From Microbacterium amylolyticum (GTDB lineage Bacteria > Actinomycetota > Actinomycetes > Actinomycetales > Microbacteriaceae): a DNA stretch of 45,606 bases. The stretch lies in contig NZ_CP049254.1 of the NCBI RefSeq assembly GCF_011046975.1, positions 1-45,606 of the forward strand. Reading direction: 5' to 3'. Below the pieces are notes generated by a model, which was not told the DNA's origin, ran no database searches, and saw only the letters and a list, made by a program, of their open reading frames with translations. The translations under genes were made by a program, and so were the position numbers. Below are positions 23,367 through 31,801 of this stretch, piece after piece (position 1 is the first letter of the stretch; each line of letters begins with the position of its first letter).

Positions 23367-24184
23367 CGGATTACCTCTCGCATGATCGTTTCGTAGGCCT
23401 GGCGAATCGGCCCACCTTTCCTGTACCGGCCGTACCATTCCCCACGTAGACGAGATTCGGGCACGATCGACAGGTGTGGGATGAGCTGCCCCAGTCGCGG
23501 GGCGTTCTTGGTGATGAGTTCTACGGCATCGGTCTCGGAAAAGCTCATGAACCCCGTTCCATCCCGGCTGATCGCTGAGCCTGCCTCGTGAATCGCATGT
23601 CCGGTGCCAAGGCGTTGCTGCGCAGCTGTGAAACGGTGAACTGTTCGCTGTGCACCGTCAACCCCGTCAACCCCGCTGTCGGTCGCTGTGGCGGCATAAA
23701 TTACGGCTTGTGAGGCGTAGAGGGCGTTCAGTGTCAGGATTCCGCCTGGCCTGTTTGCACAGTCGATGACAACGAGATCGGCGTCGAGGCCTTCGAGAGC
23801 TGCGCTCAGTCGTAGTTCCGCGAAGTCGTTGCGCTCCCCCTCGACGTTAGACAGGTCTGCTGTTGAGGGGATGATCCGGAGGTTTTCGCTCCATCCCGCC
23901 TCGGCGTTGGCGGGGACGGCAAGTTCTTTCGCCCAGCCGGCAGAGTCGTCGTTGCCGAGGATCGCGCCGATGTGCAGGCCTTCTTCCACGGGCTGTGCGC
24001 GTAGCCACTTCGTGGACGCAGCGCGCGGGTCAAGGTCGACGAGAACGACGCGGCGCGGGGCGACTGCAGGGAGGTGGTTCTTTGCATCGGCCTCGATGCC
24101 TTGTGCTGCCACCATTGCGATGCTCACGGCGGTCGTGGTCTTGCTGACTCCCCCGGCCTCGCTGTAAACCATGATCGTCTGCAT
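23363..24184 (-). CDS. parA: ParA partition ATPase
   Basis: A 273-residue Walker-type ParA lacking an N-terminal HTH, as in type Ib systems. The deviant Walker A is SEAGGVSKTTTA (signature K plus K15), Walker A' VLVDLDPRAAS and Walker B LVVIDCANRPGG. It segregates plasmid copies along the nucleoid. First gene of the par operon, directly downstream of the centromere-like repeat array that probably also contains its promoter. Confidence 0.92.
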   Translation of the reverse strand: MQTIMVYSEAGGVSKTTTAVSIAMVAAQGIEADAKNHLPAVAPRRVVLVDLDPRAASTKWLRAQPVEEGLHIGAILGNDDSAGWAKELAVPANAEAGWSENLRIIPSTADLSNVEGERNDFAELRLSAALEGLDADLVVIDCANRPGGILTLNALYASQAVIYAATATDSGVDGVDGAQRTVHRFTAAQQRLGTGHAIHEAGSAISRDGTGFMSFSETDAVELITKNAPRLGQLIPHLSIVPESRLRGEWYGRYRKGGPIRQAYETIMREVIR

Positions 24185-24187
24185 GTC

Positions 24188-24352
24188 TAAATCCTATCTC
24201 TCTTTCTGGCGTTCTAGATAGATATCTAGCGGTGTAGATAGATACCTAGAACACCGGCGCGGCTTGCGATCTTTCCAACTAGAGTACTAGACATCTTTCG
24301 TTCTGACTATCTTTCTAGATAGACAGCGTTCTAGCGAGAACGATAGGTAGCT
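24188..24352. repeat. Centromere-like repeat array (parS candidate)
   Basis: AT-rich block with many CTAG-centred words: TTCTAGATAGATATCTAG, GTAGATAGATACCTAGAAC, CTAGAGTACTAGAC, TTTCTAGATAGACAG and GTTCTAG. The pattern TCTAGATAGA recurs in both orientations. Placement just upstream of parA is typical for the binding site of an RHH ParB and for autoregulation. Confidence 0.75.
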
Positions 24353-24584
24353 AACTCGCTCGCTACGTGTTACCAGTTCACTGAGAGTGGCAACGCGGCG
24401 TCGGTGGTCCGTGCGATCGCCGCTGAGGTCGTCACGGTCGGCTTGGGCGAAACGCTGGCGGCACTGAAAGTGAAGGAGAAATGAGCCCGGCGCGAGCATG
24501 TCGCTTGAGAGGTGCGCATGTTCGAATATCAGTCTTAAGTGTCATACTCCTCGACGTAGATTCGTTCTAGTGGGGGAGGTGGGC
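24353..24584. other. Gap upstream of umuD
   Basis: A short plus-strand frame ends at 24484 (…TVGLGETLAALKVKEK) with no good start; it may be a gene remnant. GTTCGAA at about 24518 is half of an actinobacterial SOS box and overlaps a possible -35, with CATACT 16 bases on as a -10. Confidence 0.35.
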
Positions 24585-25016
24585 GTGGGAACGCTGAATG
24601 CGCGGCTGCTGCCGGTGGCCTGGGGGGAGCCAGTGACGCTGCTGGTTGCGCCTGAGTCAGTGCCGGCGGGGTTTCCCAGTCCGTCTCAGGACTACGCCTC
24701 AGACGAGCTGGATTTGAACGAGCGTCTGATCCGCGATCGGGTGTCGACGTTCGTATGGAAGGCCGCGGGGCACTCGATGACGGAGGCGGGGCTCCATGAC
24801 GGGGATCTCCTACTGGTCGACCGGGGTGTTGACCCGGTGCCGGGTCACATTGTGGTCGCGGTGGTCGACGGGGAATACACAGTGAAGCGGCTCGATCTGG
24901 TGGGAAAGCGCCTAGTGCTGCGTGCTGAGGCACCGGGCTATCGCGACATCATTCCGGGCGAGCTGAGCGAAACGAGCATCTGGGGAGTCGTGACGTGGGT
25001 TCTTCACCAGACGTGA
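24585..25016 (+). CDS. umuD: UmuD-like self-cleaving subunit of translesion polymerase
   Basis: A 143-residue S24/LexA-type peptidase without a DNA-binding domain. Catalytic Ser64 is in AAGHSMTEAG and Lys101 in EYTVKRL. AGVP-type cleavage site: SVPAGFPSPSQDY near residue 27 (Ala-Gly). After RecA-stimulated cleavage it activates UmuC. Start GTG 24585 follows GGGGGAGG. Its end overlaps umuC by 22 bases. Confidence 0.9.
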   Translation: MGTLNARLLPVAWGEPVTLLVAPESVPAGFPSPSQDYASDELDLNERLIRDRVSTFVWKAAGHSMTEAGLHDGDLLLVDRGVDPVPGHIVVAVVDGEYTVKRLDLVGKRLVLRAEAPGYRDIIPGELSETSIWGVVTWVLHQT

Positions 25017-26290
25017 TCGCCCTCGTCGATTGCGTTTCCTTCTACGCCAATGCCGAGCGTGTCTTTGATCCGTCGATCGCGACGCGCCCCACAGTGGTGC
25101 TCAGCAACAACGACGGTTGCGTGGTGGCCGCGGACCCGCTGGCGAAGGCTATGGATCCGGACATCATGGGCAAGCCTTGGTTTCAGATCGAGGCGTGGTG
25201 CCGTGCTGCGGGCGTGGCCGCACGCTCGTCGAACTATGAGCTGTATGGGTCGCTGTCGGGGCGTGTGGCGGAGATCCTGGGCCGGTTCTCGGCATGGCAA
25301 GAGGTTTACTCGATCGATGAGAGTTTTATTCGGCTACGGGGGACACCTGCCGAGGTCGAGGCGATCGGCCAGGAGATCCGGGCGACGGTGCTGCGTCTAA
25401 CGGGGATCCCCGTTCGGGTGTCGATCGCGCCGACGAAGACGCTGGCGAAGGTCGCGGCGCTCGGCATTAAGAAGGTACCCGCGATGAACGGGGTGCTGGA
25501 TCTGCGCCGGTATGAGTCGGATCAGCTCGATCGGATCCTCGATTCGATACCCGTGACGGATCTGTGGGGCGTGGCCGGTAGAACGGGGAAGAAGCTCGCG
25601 GCCATGGGCATCCATACCGCTCGCGAGTTGCGTGACTCGAATCCGATGTGGATCCGCAAGCGGTTCTCCGTCGTGATGCAGCGAACCGTTCTCGAGCTGC
25701 GCGGGACGCGTTGCATCGATCTTGAAACACAACCGGTGACCGCGAAGGATCAACTCATCTACTCGCGCTCGTTCTCGGTCAAGATCACCGATGCTGATGT
25801 TCTCGATCAGGTCATCAGCATTTACGCACAACGCGTGAGCGCCCGCTTGCGGGCTCAGAAATCGTTGGCGGGGCATTTGAGTGCGTGGGTGTCGACGGGC
25901 TGGGCTGACGAACGCTCCGTGGCTCACACCGGGCACGTGAACGTACCGTTGGCGACTCCGAGCGATGACCCGATCGCGCTGACGAAAGCTGCTGGCCGTC
26001 TCCTCCCGAAGTGCTTCCCTGTTGACGGGATCCGGTACGCCCGGGCGGGTGTCGTACTGACGGATCTCCGCGACGTCGACGGGACGATGCCGCTTTCACT
26101 GTTCCGAGAAGAATTCGAGGGGCGCGGCATCGGCCGAGCGCTAGATGACATCACGCGCAAGCTCGGCCGCGACGCTGTGGGCGTGGGGCTGGGTGGGATC
26201 AAGAAGCCGCCCGGGTGGGAGATGAAGCGGGCAATGTTGTCGAAGCGGGCAATGACGCATTGGGACGAGCTGCCCGTCGCCGTCTCGTAA
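24995..26290 (+). CDS. umuC: UmuC-like Y-family DNA polymerase
   Basis: A 431-residue translesion polymerase. Catalytic carboxylates are in ALVDCVSFYANAE (near residue 11) and YSIDESF (near 105). The palm/fingers motif SNNDGCVVA, thumb with helix-hairpin-helix and C-terminal little finger are present. The pair lets the host copy damaged DNA after transfer or stress, and is mutagenic. It converges on rep with 4 bases between. Confidence 0.93.
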   Translation: MGSSPDVIALVDCVSFYANAERVFDPSIATRPTVVLSNNDGCVVAADPLAKAMDPDIMGKPWFQIEAWCRAAGVAARSSNYELYGSLSGRVAEILGRFSAWQEVYSIDESFIRLRGTPAEVEAIGQEIRATVLRLTGIPVRVSIAPTKTLAKVAALGIKKVPAMNGVLDLRRYESDQLDRILDSIPVTDLWGVAGRTGKKLAAMGIHTARELRDSNPMWIRKRFSVVMQRTVLELRGTRCIDLETQPVTAKDQLIYSRSFSVKITDADVLDQVISIYAQRVSARLRAQKSLAGHLSAWVSTGWADERSVAHTGHVNVPLATPSDDPIALTKAAGRLLPKCFPVDGIRYARAGVVLTDLRDVDGTMPLSLFREEFEGRGIGRALDDITRKLGRDAVGVGLGGIKKPPGWEMKRAMLSKRAMTHWDELPVAVS

Positions 26291-26294
26291 GGGT

Positions 26295-27635
26295 CTAGAA
26301 CGGCACGTCACCTTCGTAACTAACGGCAGCCGGCACGTGGTGGCCTGCGCGGATCTGCGGTGGGCAAGTCGGGCACGGACGAGCGAAGCTGTAGCCGGCG
26401 TCAGTGACGCTGTTGATCCAGCCGTGGCCGTCGCAGTCGCCGACGCCGCACGGCTCGGCCGGGGGAGTGGCCGGCTGTGCTTGGGGAAGTTCCCCGTACA
26501 TCGCCGCGTCGATGTCGGGGAGGGTGCCGACGCCGCGCAGCATGATTTTCAGGAGCGCAAACGGGCTGCGCGCAGGTTCCCACGGGCTTACGCGCAGCGT
26601 GCTGGCTTCGCGGCGCAGCGCGGCGGTCAGCGCCCCTGCACGCCAGCCGCCTTGTTCATATGGCTTGAGCTGTCCAGCAAGTCTGCCGGGCCGGACGCCG
26701 GCGAAAACGGTAGCGAACATTGGATCTGCCAATAGCTCGACGGCGAGCCCAAGGCCAGCGCGCGGTTTCTTACGGAGCCTGCACTTTTTCGTTGTCATTG
26801 GCTTCCCTGCCGCGTCAGCGGCCGAAGAAGTAACCATCTGTAGAACGTGAGTGAGATCAAAAAAGGAACTACTACGTAGAGGGGGGGTGGCATCGTTCTG
26901 CTGGGGAAAATCAACGCTGCGCAGCTCAGCGAATTGGCCAGCCTTCGGAGCGGTGAACTGCGCAGCGTGCTGGGGTGTGAACACGCCCATCGCGAAGACG
27001 CTGGGGAAGCCCTGCTGCTTGTGCCGGTCGTGGTCGTTCCAGAGCGTCAGGCGCTCGTTGAGGGTAAGCCGGCGGCCTCGGTACAACTCGACGTAGAGAC
27101 CGGCCTTCTTGCCGATCGAGCGGGCGAGCTGCACGGCGGCGTCACCGCCTTTGTAGCCGGCGCGGATCGCAGCAACACGGTTCGTGGTGCGGAGGAGCCC
27201 ACCCGATTGTGCGGCGTCGATGACGTCGTTGATCCAGATGGCGCGGAGTCCGTCGCGGCCGATCTTGCGGCCGCGTGCGGAGGTGATGACAGGGTGGTCG
27301 ATGATTCGGTCAATCACTAAGAGCATCTGGTCACGGCCTGGCCAGCGCGGGAGGTGACGGCGCAGCTCGTCAAGTGTCCCGGCATCGTTGACATCAAGAC
27401 CTTTGTGGCGGTCCGTGACGTGTGTGACGGCCTGGCGTCGACGTAGCGCGCTCTGGGACCAGGTGCGGCCACTTTCGGGGATGCGTGCGTAGTCGAGCGT
27501 GCTCGACGCGATCCCGACCACCGTCACAGCGCGCTGCCGCAGCCTCGTGTGTCTTGTCCGCCATTTGGGGGACAAATCCGACACGCCTGTAGATGCACAG
27601 GTACACGTGATTTTTTCTATACCTAGCGCTACCAT
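26295..27635 (-). CDS. Putative replication initiator
   Basis: A 446-residue protein; ATG 27635 with GAGAGGAA upstream. The N-terminal half has DRHKGLDVNDAGTLDELRRH and a basic middle with RIGYK-like helices. The C-terminus has four cysteines in two CxxxxC/CPTC pairs around GHGW, which resembles a DnaJ-type zinc finger. I assign it as Rep because it is the only candidate on this circular plasmid, sits next to the par locus and has a structured leader. I do not recognise a catalytic rolling-circle motif, so theta replication is likelier. Confidence 0.55.
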   Translation of the reverse strand: MVALGIEKITCTCASTGVSDLSPKWRTRHTRLRQRAVTVVGIASSTLDYARIPESGRTWSQSALRRRQAVTHVTDRHKGLDVNDAGTLDELRRHLPRWPGRDQMLLVIDRIIDHPVITSARGRKIGRDGLRAIWINDVIDAAQSGGLLRTTNRVAAIRAGYKGGDAAVQLARSIGKKAGLYVELYRGRRLTLNERLTLWNDHDRHKQQGFPSVFAMGVFTPQHAAQFTAPKAGQFAELRSVDFPQQNDATPPLRSSSFFDLTHVLQMVTSSAADAAGKPMTTKKCRLRKKPRAGLGLAVELLADPMFATVFAGVRPGRLAGQLKPYEQGGWRAGALTAALRREASTLRVSPWEPARSPFALLKIMLRGVGTLPDIDAAMYGELPQAQPATPPAEPCGVGDCDGHGWINSVTDAGYSFARPCPTCPPQIRAGHHVPAAVSYEGDVPF

Positions 27636-27797
27636 GTAGTTGTTCCTCTCGTCCTGGCGAGTTGGCACAACGAAGCCCCGCCCCGGCAAGGGCGGTTCTT
27701 CTGAGAGATCCAGGTCTGCAACTGCTTGCTGGCTGCTAGCAGACCGAACCAATAACTTGAATTAGGCCCCACCCTTGTGGTGGGGCCTTTTCGTTTA
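27636..27797 (+). ncRNA. Structured rep leader, candidate antisense RNA on the plus strand
   Basis: The rep leader contains three hairpins: CCGCCC/GGGCGG near 27680, GGTCTGC/GCAGACC (27713-27745) and AGGCCCCACC/GGTGGGGCCT (27764-27788). Only the last, read on the plus strand, is followed by TTTTCGTTT as an intrinsic terminator. No plus-strand gene precedes it. An antisense RNA that controls rep, as in many plasmids, would fit. Confidence 0.45.
27764..27797 (+). terminator. Rho-independent terminator
   Basis: A 10-bp GC-rich stem with a 5-base loop, then TTTTCGTTT in plus orientation. Confidence 0.75.
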
Positions 27798-28034
27798 AGG
27801 CTTGTCGATAGGCAACTCTCCGTCACGGCGATCATCGTCGGGCCACCAGGTGGGGCGACCGTATTGGTTTAGCTCGTCTTCCAGATGATCGACCATCCGT
27901 TCAAGGAAGACCGAAGCAGAGACTCCAACGTTGGCGGCGACGCGATCGAGCAACCGCTTCCGATCGCCCTCGATCATCCAACCAACGCGCACAGGATCTA
28001 CGCGCGTACCACGTGGGAGCCTGGTAGAAGTCAT
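27795..28034 (-). CDS. Small ribbon-helix-helix (CopG-like) protein
   Basis: A 79-residue protein starting MTSTRLPRGTRVDPVRVG. It has a basic ribbon then two helices (RKRLLDRVAANVGVSASVFL, ERMVDHLEDELNQYG) and an acidic C-terminus. It lies upstream of rep on the same strand and may be a copy-number repressor like CopG, which is inference from position. Confidence 0.7.
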   Translation of the reverse strand: MTSTRLPRGTRVDPVRVGWMIEGDRKRLLDRVAANVGVSASVFLERMVDHLEDELNQYGRPTWWPDDDRRDGELPIDKP

Positions 28035-28319
28035 GCCCCTACGGTACTGATGTGTACAGCGCGCGACTAGAGCGACACGCCGCTACATACATCACGTGTT
28101 GCCGTCGAGGGTCTCCTCCGTCAGTCAAGCGGCACTTGTGCCGGTCCTACATGCGGCGCGCACTGAGCATGAGTGATGAGCAGGGCTGTGTTGTAGGTTT
28201 CGGTAAGCGAGCTCGGCTGATTCGTTGTGGAGTCCGCACAGGCCGACACCTGGTCGACGAGCTACGGGCCGCCGGCACCGGCGCGTATGCACACTGAATT
28301 GCTTGTCAGGGCCGGCGCA
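28035..28319. other. Intergenic gap without a confident gene
   Basis: A plus-strand frame of 42 residues (MSDEQGCVVGFGKRARL..., ending at 28297) is open but lacks a ribosome site. Otherwise I see only promoter space for the small RHH gene. Confidence 0.4.
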
Positions 28320-29432
28320 CTACCGCCGAGCCAGCCACTGAGAGATTGTTTTGGTGAATTTCTCGGGCGCGACGTTATATTCCCACGCGTGGTCCGCCGT
28401 AGGCGCGAGGTGCAGCGTGACCGTCTGCGGGTTGGCCTCTGCCACTTGGTGCGATACCTCGAGAGGGACCGTGCGGTCTCCGGGGGAGTGGATGATGAGG
28501 GTGGGGATCCGAATGCGCTCTGGGCGGGTCCAGTCAAGAACACGGAAGTCGATTGGTCGGCTGAGTCCGACAAGATCGCTGAATGGCCGACGGCTGAGGA
28601 AGAACTGTGCGAGGGCGGAGCATGCGCTGGGCAGAGGGAGGCCCATGCGCGTGGCAGATCTTGTGATTGTCTGTCGCCACTCAAGCGCGGGCGAGATGAG
28701 AACTGCAGCTGAGACGAGGGCTCTGTCGGCGGCATGTTCTGCGGCGAGAAGAGCCAGGCTTGCTCCCATCGACCAGCCGATGAGGACGATCTTCGTAGCA
28801 CCGTTTGACCGCGCATACGCGATCGCTGCCTCGATGTCCTTCCACTCAGTAAGGCCGAGGGTAGCCGCATCGCGGTTCATCCGCGGCCCCTCGTTGTCTC
28901 CGCGGTACGAGACGACGAGGGAGGTGTATCCGGCTTCAACAAGGGCAGGCACTGTGCGAAGAGCGTTGATTCGGTTGGCGCGGATCCCGTGGATGTGAAT
29001 GGCCCATCGCTCCGCCGACGGCCCGATGCGCCATGCCGGCAAGTGAGTGCCGTCGGGACCAGGAAAGCTGACGTCGCTTGCGGGGCCAATAGCTTCAGGC
29101 GAGTGAAAGACGTCGCCTTCCCAGATGTTTCGGGAGGAATCCTCTGGCACGGGGTTTCTTGCGAGGATCGATCGGGTGACACGCTTGCGTCGTTCGTCGT
29201 GGCATGTCACGTCTCCCACAAGAAGGTGGTCCGTTGGAGTCCAGAGACCGAACCTCCCGGGATGGAGCGTCTTGGGAGTGGCCGCGAGCACGACGTCGTG
29301 CTCGGAGATCTCGATGACCTTGGCTCGCAGTCGGGAGCGTGTTCCGACAACACGGCGAGCGAAGGCGTAGCCGAGGCCGGTGACAACAGCGGCGGCTCCA
29401 GCGACTGCTGCGGGAATCGCGAGGGCTGGCAT
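28320..29432 (-). CDS. Membrane-anchored alpha/beta hydrolase
   Basis: A 370-residue protein. An N-terminal hydrophobic segment (LAIPAAVAGAAAVVTGLGYA) anchors it. The hydrolase fold shows nucleophile GWSMGAS, acid SPGDRTVP and histidine TADHAWEYN, plus an oxyanion-region IHIHGIRANR. It belongs to the peptidase S9/lipase-like alpha/beta group. Substrate unknown. It starts directly after the stop of the membrane protein gene and is the fourth gene of the XRE/ImmA operon. Confidence 0.85.
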   Translation of the reverse strand: MPALAIPAAVAGAAAVVTGLGYAFARRVVGTRSRLRAKVIEISEHDVVLAATPKTLHPGRFGLWTPTDHLLVGDVTCHDERRKRVTRSILARNPVPEDSSRNIWEGDVFHSPEAIGPASDVSFPGPDGTHLPAWRIGPSAERWAIHIHGIRANRINALRTVPALVEAGYTSLVVSYRGDNEGPRMNRDAATLGLTEWKDIEAAIAYARSNGATKIVLIGWSMGASLALLAAEHAADRALVSAAVLISPALEWRQTITRSATRMGLPLPSACSALAQFFLSRRPFSDLVGLSRPIDFRVLDWTRPERIRIPTLIIHSPGDRTVPLEVSHQVAEANPQTVTLHLAPTADHAWEYNVAPEKFTKTISQWLARR

Positions 29433-30356
29433 CTAGGACGACGCCCCAACAAGCTGCGGCAAGATCGTCTCGATCCACTCCTCAGATTCTTTGACCGTGG
29501 TCCGCTCCTCTTCGGTGAGATGGACCTTCTGGAGCACCGTGGCGTCTGTGATTCGGATCAACAAGGCGTACACCGTGTACGCATGGTCATCCTCGGTTGC
29601 CGGCAGTGCGATCGCGCGCTCCGTGAGTATGCGTTCAAGACGCTGAATACGCGTCCGTGTGCGGTGCGCACGGATTAGCCGAGCACCCCAGAACCAGATG
29701 ATGCCGGTGACGATGAGCACGGCACCTGAGTAGAACGTTGGGTCGAACACAGCGTAGAGCGCTTCGCGAACGCGAGACGATGCTCCGAGGTGGGCCCAAA
29801 TGAGTGCCACGATCTCAACGCAGATACCAACGATGATGAGCGTGCCGCCTGCCCTGAACAGCCAATACCCAAAGCTTTTCTTCGCTCGCACGAAGATGAG
29901 CAGCCGGAGACTTAGCAACGCGACGCCAGTCATGTAGATCGATGCGCAGATCACGGCGGCTAGCTGGTCCACGTGATCGTGGATGAAAAATAGTGCTGTG
30001 GGTGCGCGGTCCTCGATGAGAAAGAAAGGGATCGCGATGATGCCGCAGTAGGCCAGGATTGCCCAGGGGCGACGTGGCCGCTCGTCACCCCCGCCGATGT
30101 TTCTAGCAGCCTCGAAGAGAAGCCAGAAGGCGACGAGTGCGAGCCAGCATTGCACGAGGTAGATGATGTTGGTCCCGCCGAGGGCCGAATCAAGAGTTGC
30201 GACTGGGATCACGGGGCCGAGAGTGAGAATCGCAAGTGCACCGACTCCGCATGCCAGCCAGGACAGTCGGCCATGGTGAGAGCGAAACGCGGAAGGGATG
30301 CGGATAACGAACGCCACGGAAAGCGTCAGGAAGACGGCAAGGTGCAGCTCCGTCAT
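29433..30356 (-). CDS. Polytopic membrane protein (MAB_1171c-like)
   Basis: A 307-residue protein with about seven membrane helices in residues 1-225 and a cytoplasmic tail of 80 residues (RTRIQRLERILTERA...). It resembles the MAB_1171c putative transporter family, which I recall next to XRE and ImmA genes in actinobacteria. Overlaps immA-like by 4 bases. Might be a sensor that controls the protease rather than a transporter. Confidence 0.7.
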   Translation of the reverse strand: MTELHLAVFLTLSVAFVIRIPSAFRSHHGRLSWLACGVGALAILTLGPVIPVATLDSALGGTNIIYLVQCWLALVAFWLLFEAARNIGGGDERPRRPWAILAYCGIIAIPFFLIEDRAPTALFFIHDHVDQLAAVICASIYMTGVALLSLRLLIFVRAKKSFGYWLFRAGGTLIIVGICVEIVALIWAHLGASSRVREALYAVFDPTFYSGAVLIVTGIIWFWGARLIRAHRTRTRIQRLERILTERAIALPATEDDHAYTVYALLIRITDATVLQKVHLTEEERTTVKESEEWIETILPQLVGASS

Positions 30357-30862
30357 GCGAACAGACGTTCGTCGTCGTGATAGATGGGACGCAACAGAGT
30401 TCGGGTGATCAACGATCCGAGATACTCGGCTTCCGCTTCGTGCCGCCAGTCGCCGTGAGCGGACGACACCTCGTCAGCGGAGAGGAGGACGCGGCCGCGC
30501 ACTCGTCCTCCGATGGTGTACTTCGCTAGTGCAGGATCTGCAGAAAGACCTGTGCAAGCAGGGTGCTGAAAGAGGATGTGGGCGAACTCATGATGCAGCC
30601 CGCGAACTTGGTAGTAGGGGCGATCGGAGGCTCGGAGAATCACCTTCGACCGGTCGTCGTACTCGACCCAAAGAGCAGTGGTGTGGATGATCGCTGGGTC
30701 ATCGATCTTCACCACCTCTATTGGTTTCCCCCCAGCTGCGATCACTCGATCGAGCATTGCCTCGGGTGATCGTGCTGCTCCAAGCTCGTACCTCTCAAAG
30801 AGATCGTGGGCTCGCGTCGCAATGGCAGGGTCCTGAACCCATGGAGGGGATACGCCGGTCAT
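30353..30862 (-). CDS. ImmA/IrrE-family metallopeptidase
   Basis: A 169-residue protein with the zinc-binding motif HHEFAHILFQH (HExxH) near residue 91 and a downstream EAEAEYLGSL for the third ligand. ImmA proteases cleave the partner repressor, derepressing mobile elements such as ICEBs1. The partner here is the XRE gene upstream, 8 bases away. Confidence 0.88.
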   Translation of the reverse strand: MTGVSPPWVQDPAIATRAHDLFERYELGAARSPEAMLDRVIAAGGKPIEVVKIDDPAIIHTTALWVEYDDRSKVILRASDRPYYQVRGLHHEFAHILFQHPACTGLSADPALAKYTIGGRVRGRVLLSADEVSSAHGDWRHEAEAEYLGSLITRTLLRPIYHDDERLFA

Positions 30863-30870
30863 GTGTACCT

Positions 30871-31548
30871 CTACTTGCGGAGCGCCGCGGTGATCGCTCG
30901 TATCTCTGCTGCTGACAGAGAACCGAGGGAGCGGGCGGCAACACGTTGAACACCTGTCTCACGTATGACGCTCTCGAACTCGATCTCAGCCTCAACACGC
31001 TCGGCGTCATCCGGACGATCGAGTTCGAGAAGGAAATCCGGCGGAACGTGGAAGAAATTTGCCAGCTCCTGAAGCAACTTGCGTGAAACACGCACCGGCG
31101 CGGTGAGCTGGAGAAGAGCTTCCAGCTGGTGCGGCTCGCTGTGGAGGGGGTGCGTGTCCGGTACAGGTTCCGCCGAAGTGACGATGGCCGTCTCTTGCAG
31201 AAACCGCAGTCGTCGTGCAAGCTCCGCGCCATCGAGGGTGACGAACAGTTGGAAGACATCCGGGTCTTCTTGCGTCGTGAAGACTGCCCCCGGGGCAGAT
31301 GCGGAATCAGTCTCACCGATGAGATACGCCACGCTCGTCTTCAGAGCGTCAGCGACAAGGATCACTTCATCCAGGTACCACCGCCGGTGCCCGTGGATTT
31401 TCTGGCTCAGCGAAGCGCGGTCGGTATCAATGCGCCGCGCGAGCGCCGCGAGAGTACGTAGGTCGTGTGTTTCCGCCATGAGCGCATTGATGCGGTCAGG
31501 GAGAACCTTAGGCGTCTCATCGCGCTGTGGGGCGTCAGTGGCAGGCAC
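30871..31548 (-). CDS. XRE-family repressor (ImmR-like)
   Basis: A 225-residue protein. N-terminal helix-turn-helix: LAALARRIDTDRASLSQKI, residues about 33-51. The C-terminus is helical and acidic and could be the protease target. Start GTG 31548 is chosen since upstream ATG 31602 falls in the operator; it lacks a clear ribosome site. It likely represses the divergent promoters at 31588-31620, including those of the small HTH and sigma-like genes ahead of the T4SS operon. Confidence 0.8.
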   Translation of the reverse strand: MPATDAPQRDETPKVLPDRINALMAETHDLRTLAALARRIDTDRASLSQKIHGHRRWYLDEVILVADALKTSVAYLIGETDSASAPGAVFTTQEDPDVFQLFVTLDGAELARRLRFLQETAIVTSAEPVPDTHPLHSEPHQLEALLQLTAPVRVSRKLLQELANFFHVPPDFLLELDRPDDAERVEAEIEFESVIRETGVQRVAARSLGSLSAAEIRAITAALRK

Positions 31549-31587
31549 GTTACGGATCGTATCGAGCTGACATGCAAAGAGATGCCT

Positions 31588-31620
31588 GTTATCGCATATC
31601 ATTGCTATATGCAACGTAAC
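31588..31620. promoter_or_regulatory. Operator between XRE repressor and transfer genes
   Basis: GCATAT (31594-31599) and ATATGC (31607-31612) with flanking GTT/AAC form a palindrome 33 bp long in the divergent promoter region. It is the expected target of the XRE protein. Confidence 0.65.
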
Positions 31621-31636
31621 TCGATAGTCTGATCGT

Positions 31637-31801
31637 ATGTGTAACGGTCTGCGACTCGAAGCCACCCTTGTGGCCGCGCGGATCATGCACCGCCTTGAGG
31701 ACCTCGAGCATCCGCGTAGCTGGCTTGCTAGACGGCTACGCGAGAACGAGATGTGGGTGCGCCGTACTGCGGCGGAGACAACGTATCGCCGTGATTGCTG
31801 A
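31637..31801 (+). CDS. 54-residue helix-turn-helix-like small protein
   Basis: The product starts MCNGLRLEATLVAARIMHRL and includes HPRSWLARRLRENEMWVRR, a Cro/XRE-like helix-turn-helix. It lies right after the operator and overlaps the sigma-like gene by 11 bases. It may be the counter-regulator (Cro/Cox-type) of the XRE repressor. Confidence 0.6.
   Translation: MCNGLRLEATLVAARIMHRLEDLEHPRSWLARRLRENEMWVRRTAAETTYRRDC

Noticed and set aside
24500..24545. SOS box upstream of umuD
   Set aside because: Only one half, GTTCGAA, is present; the other half does not match.
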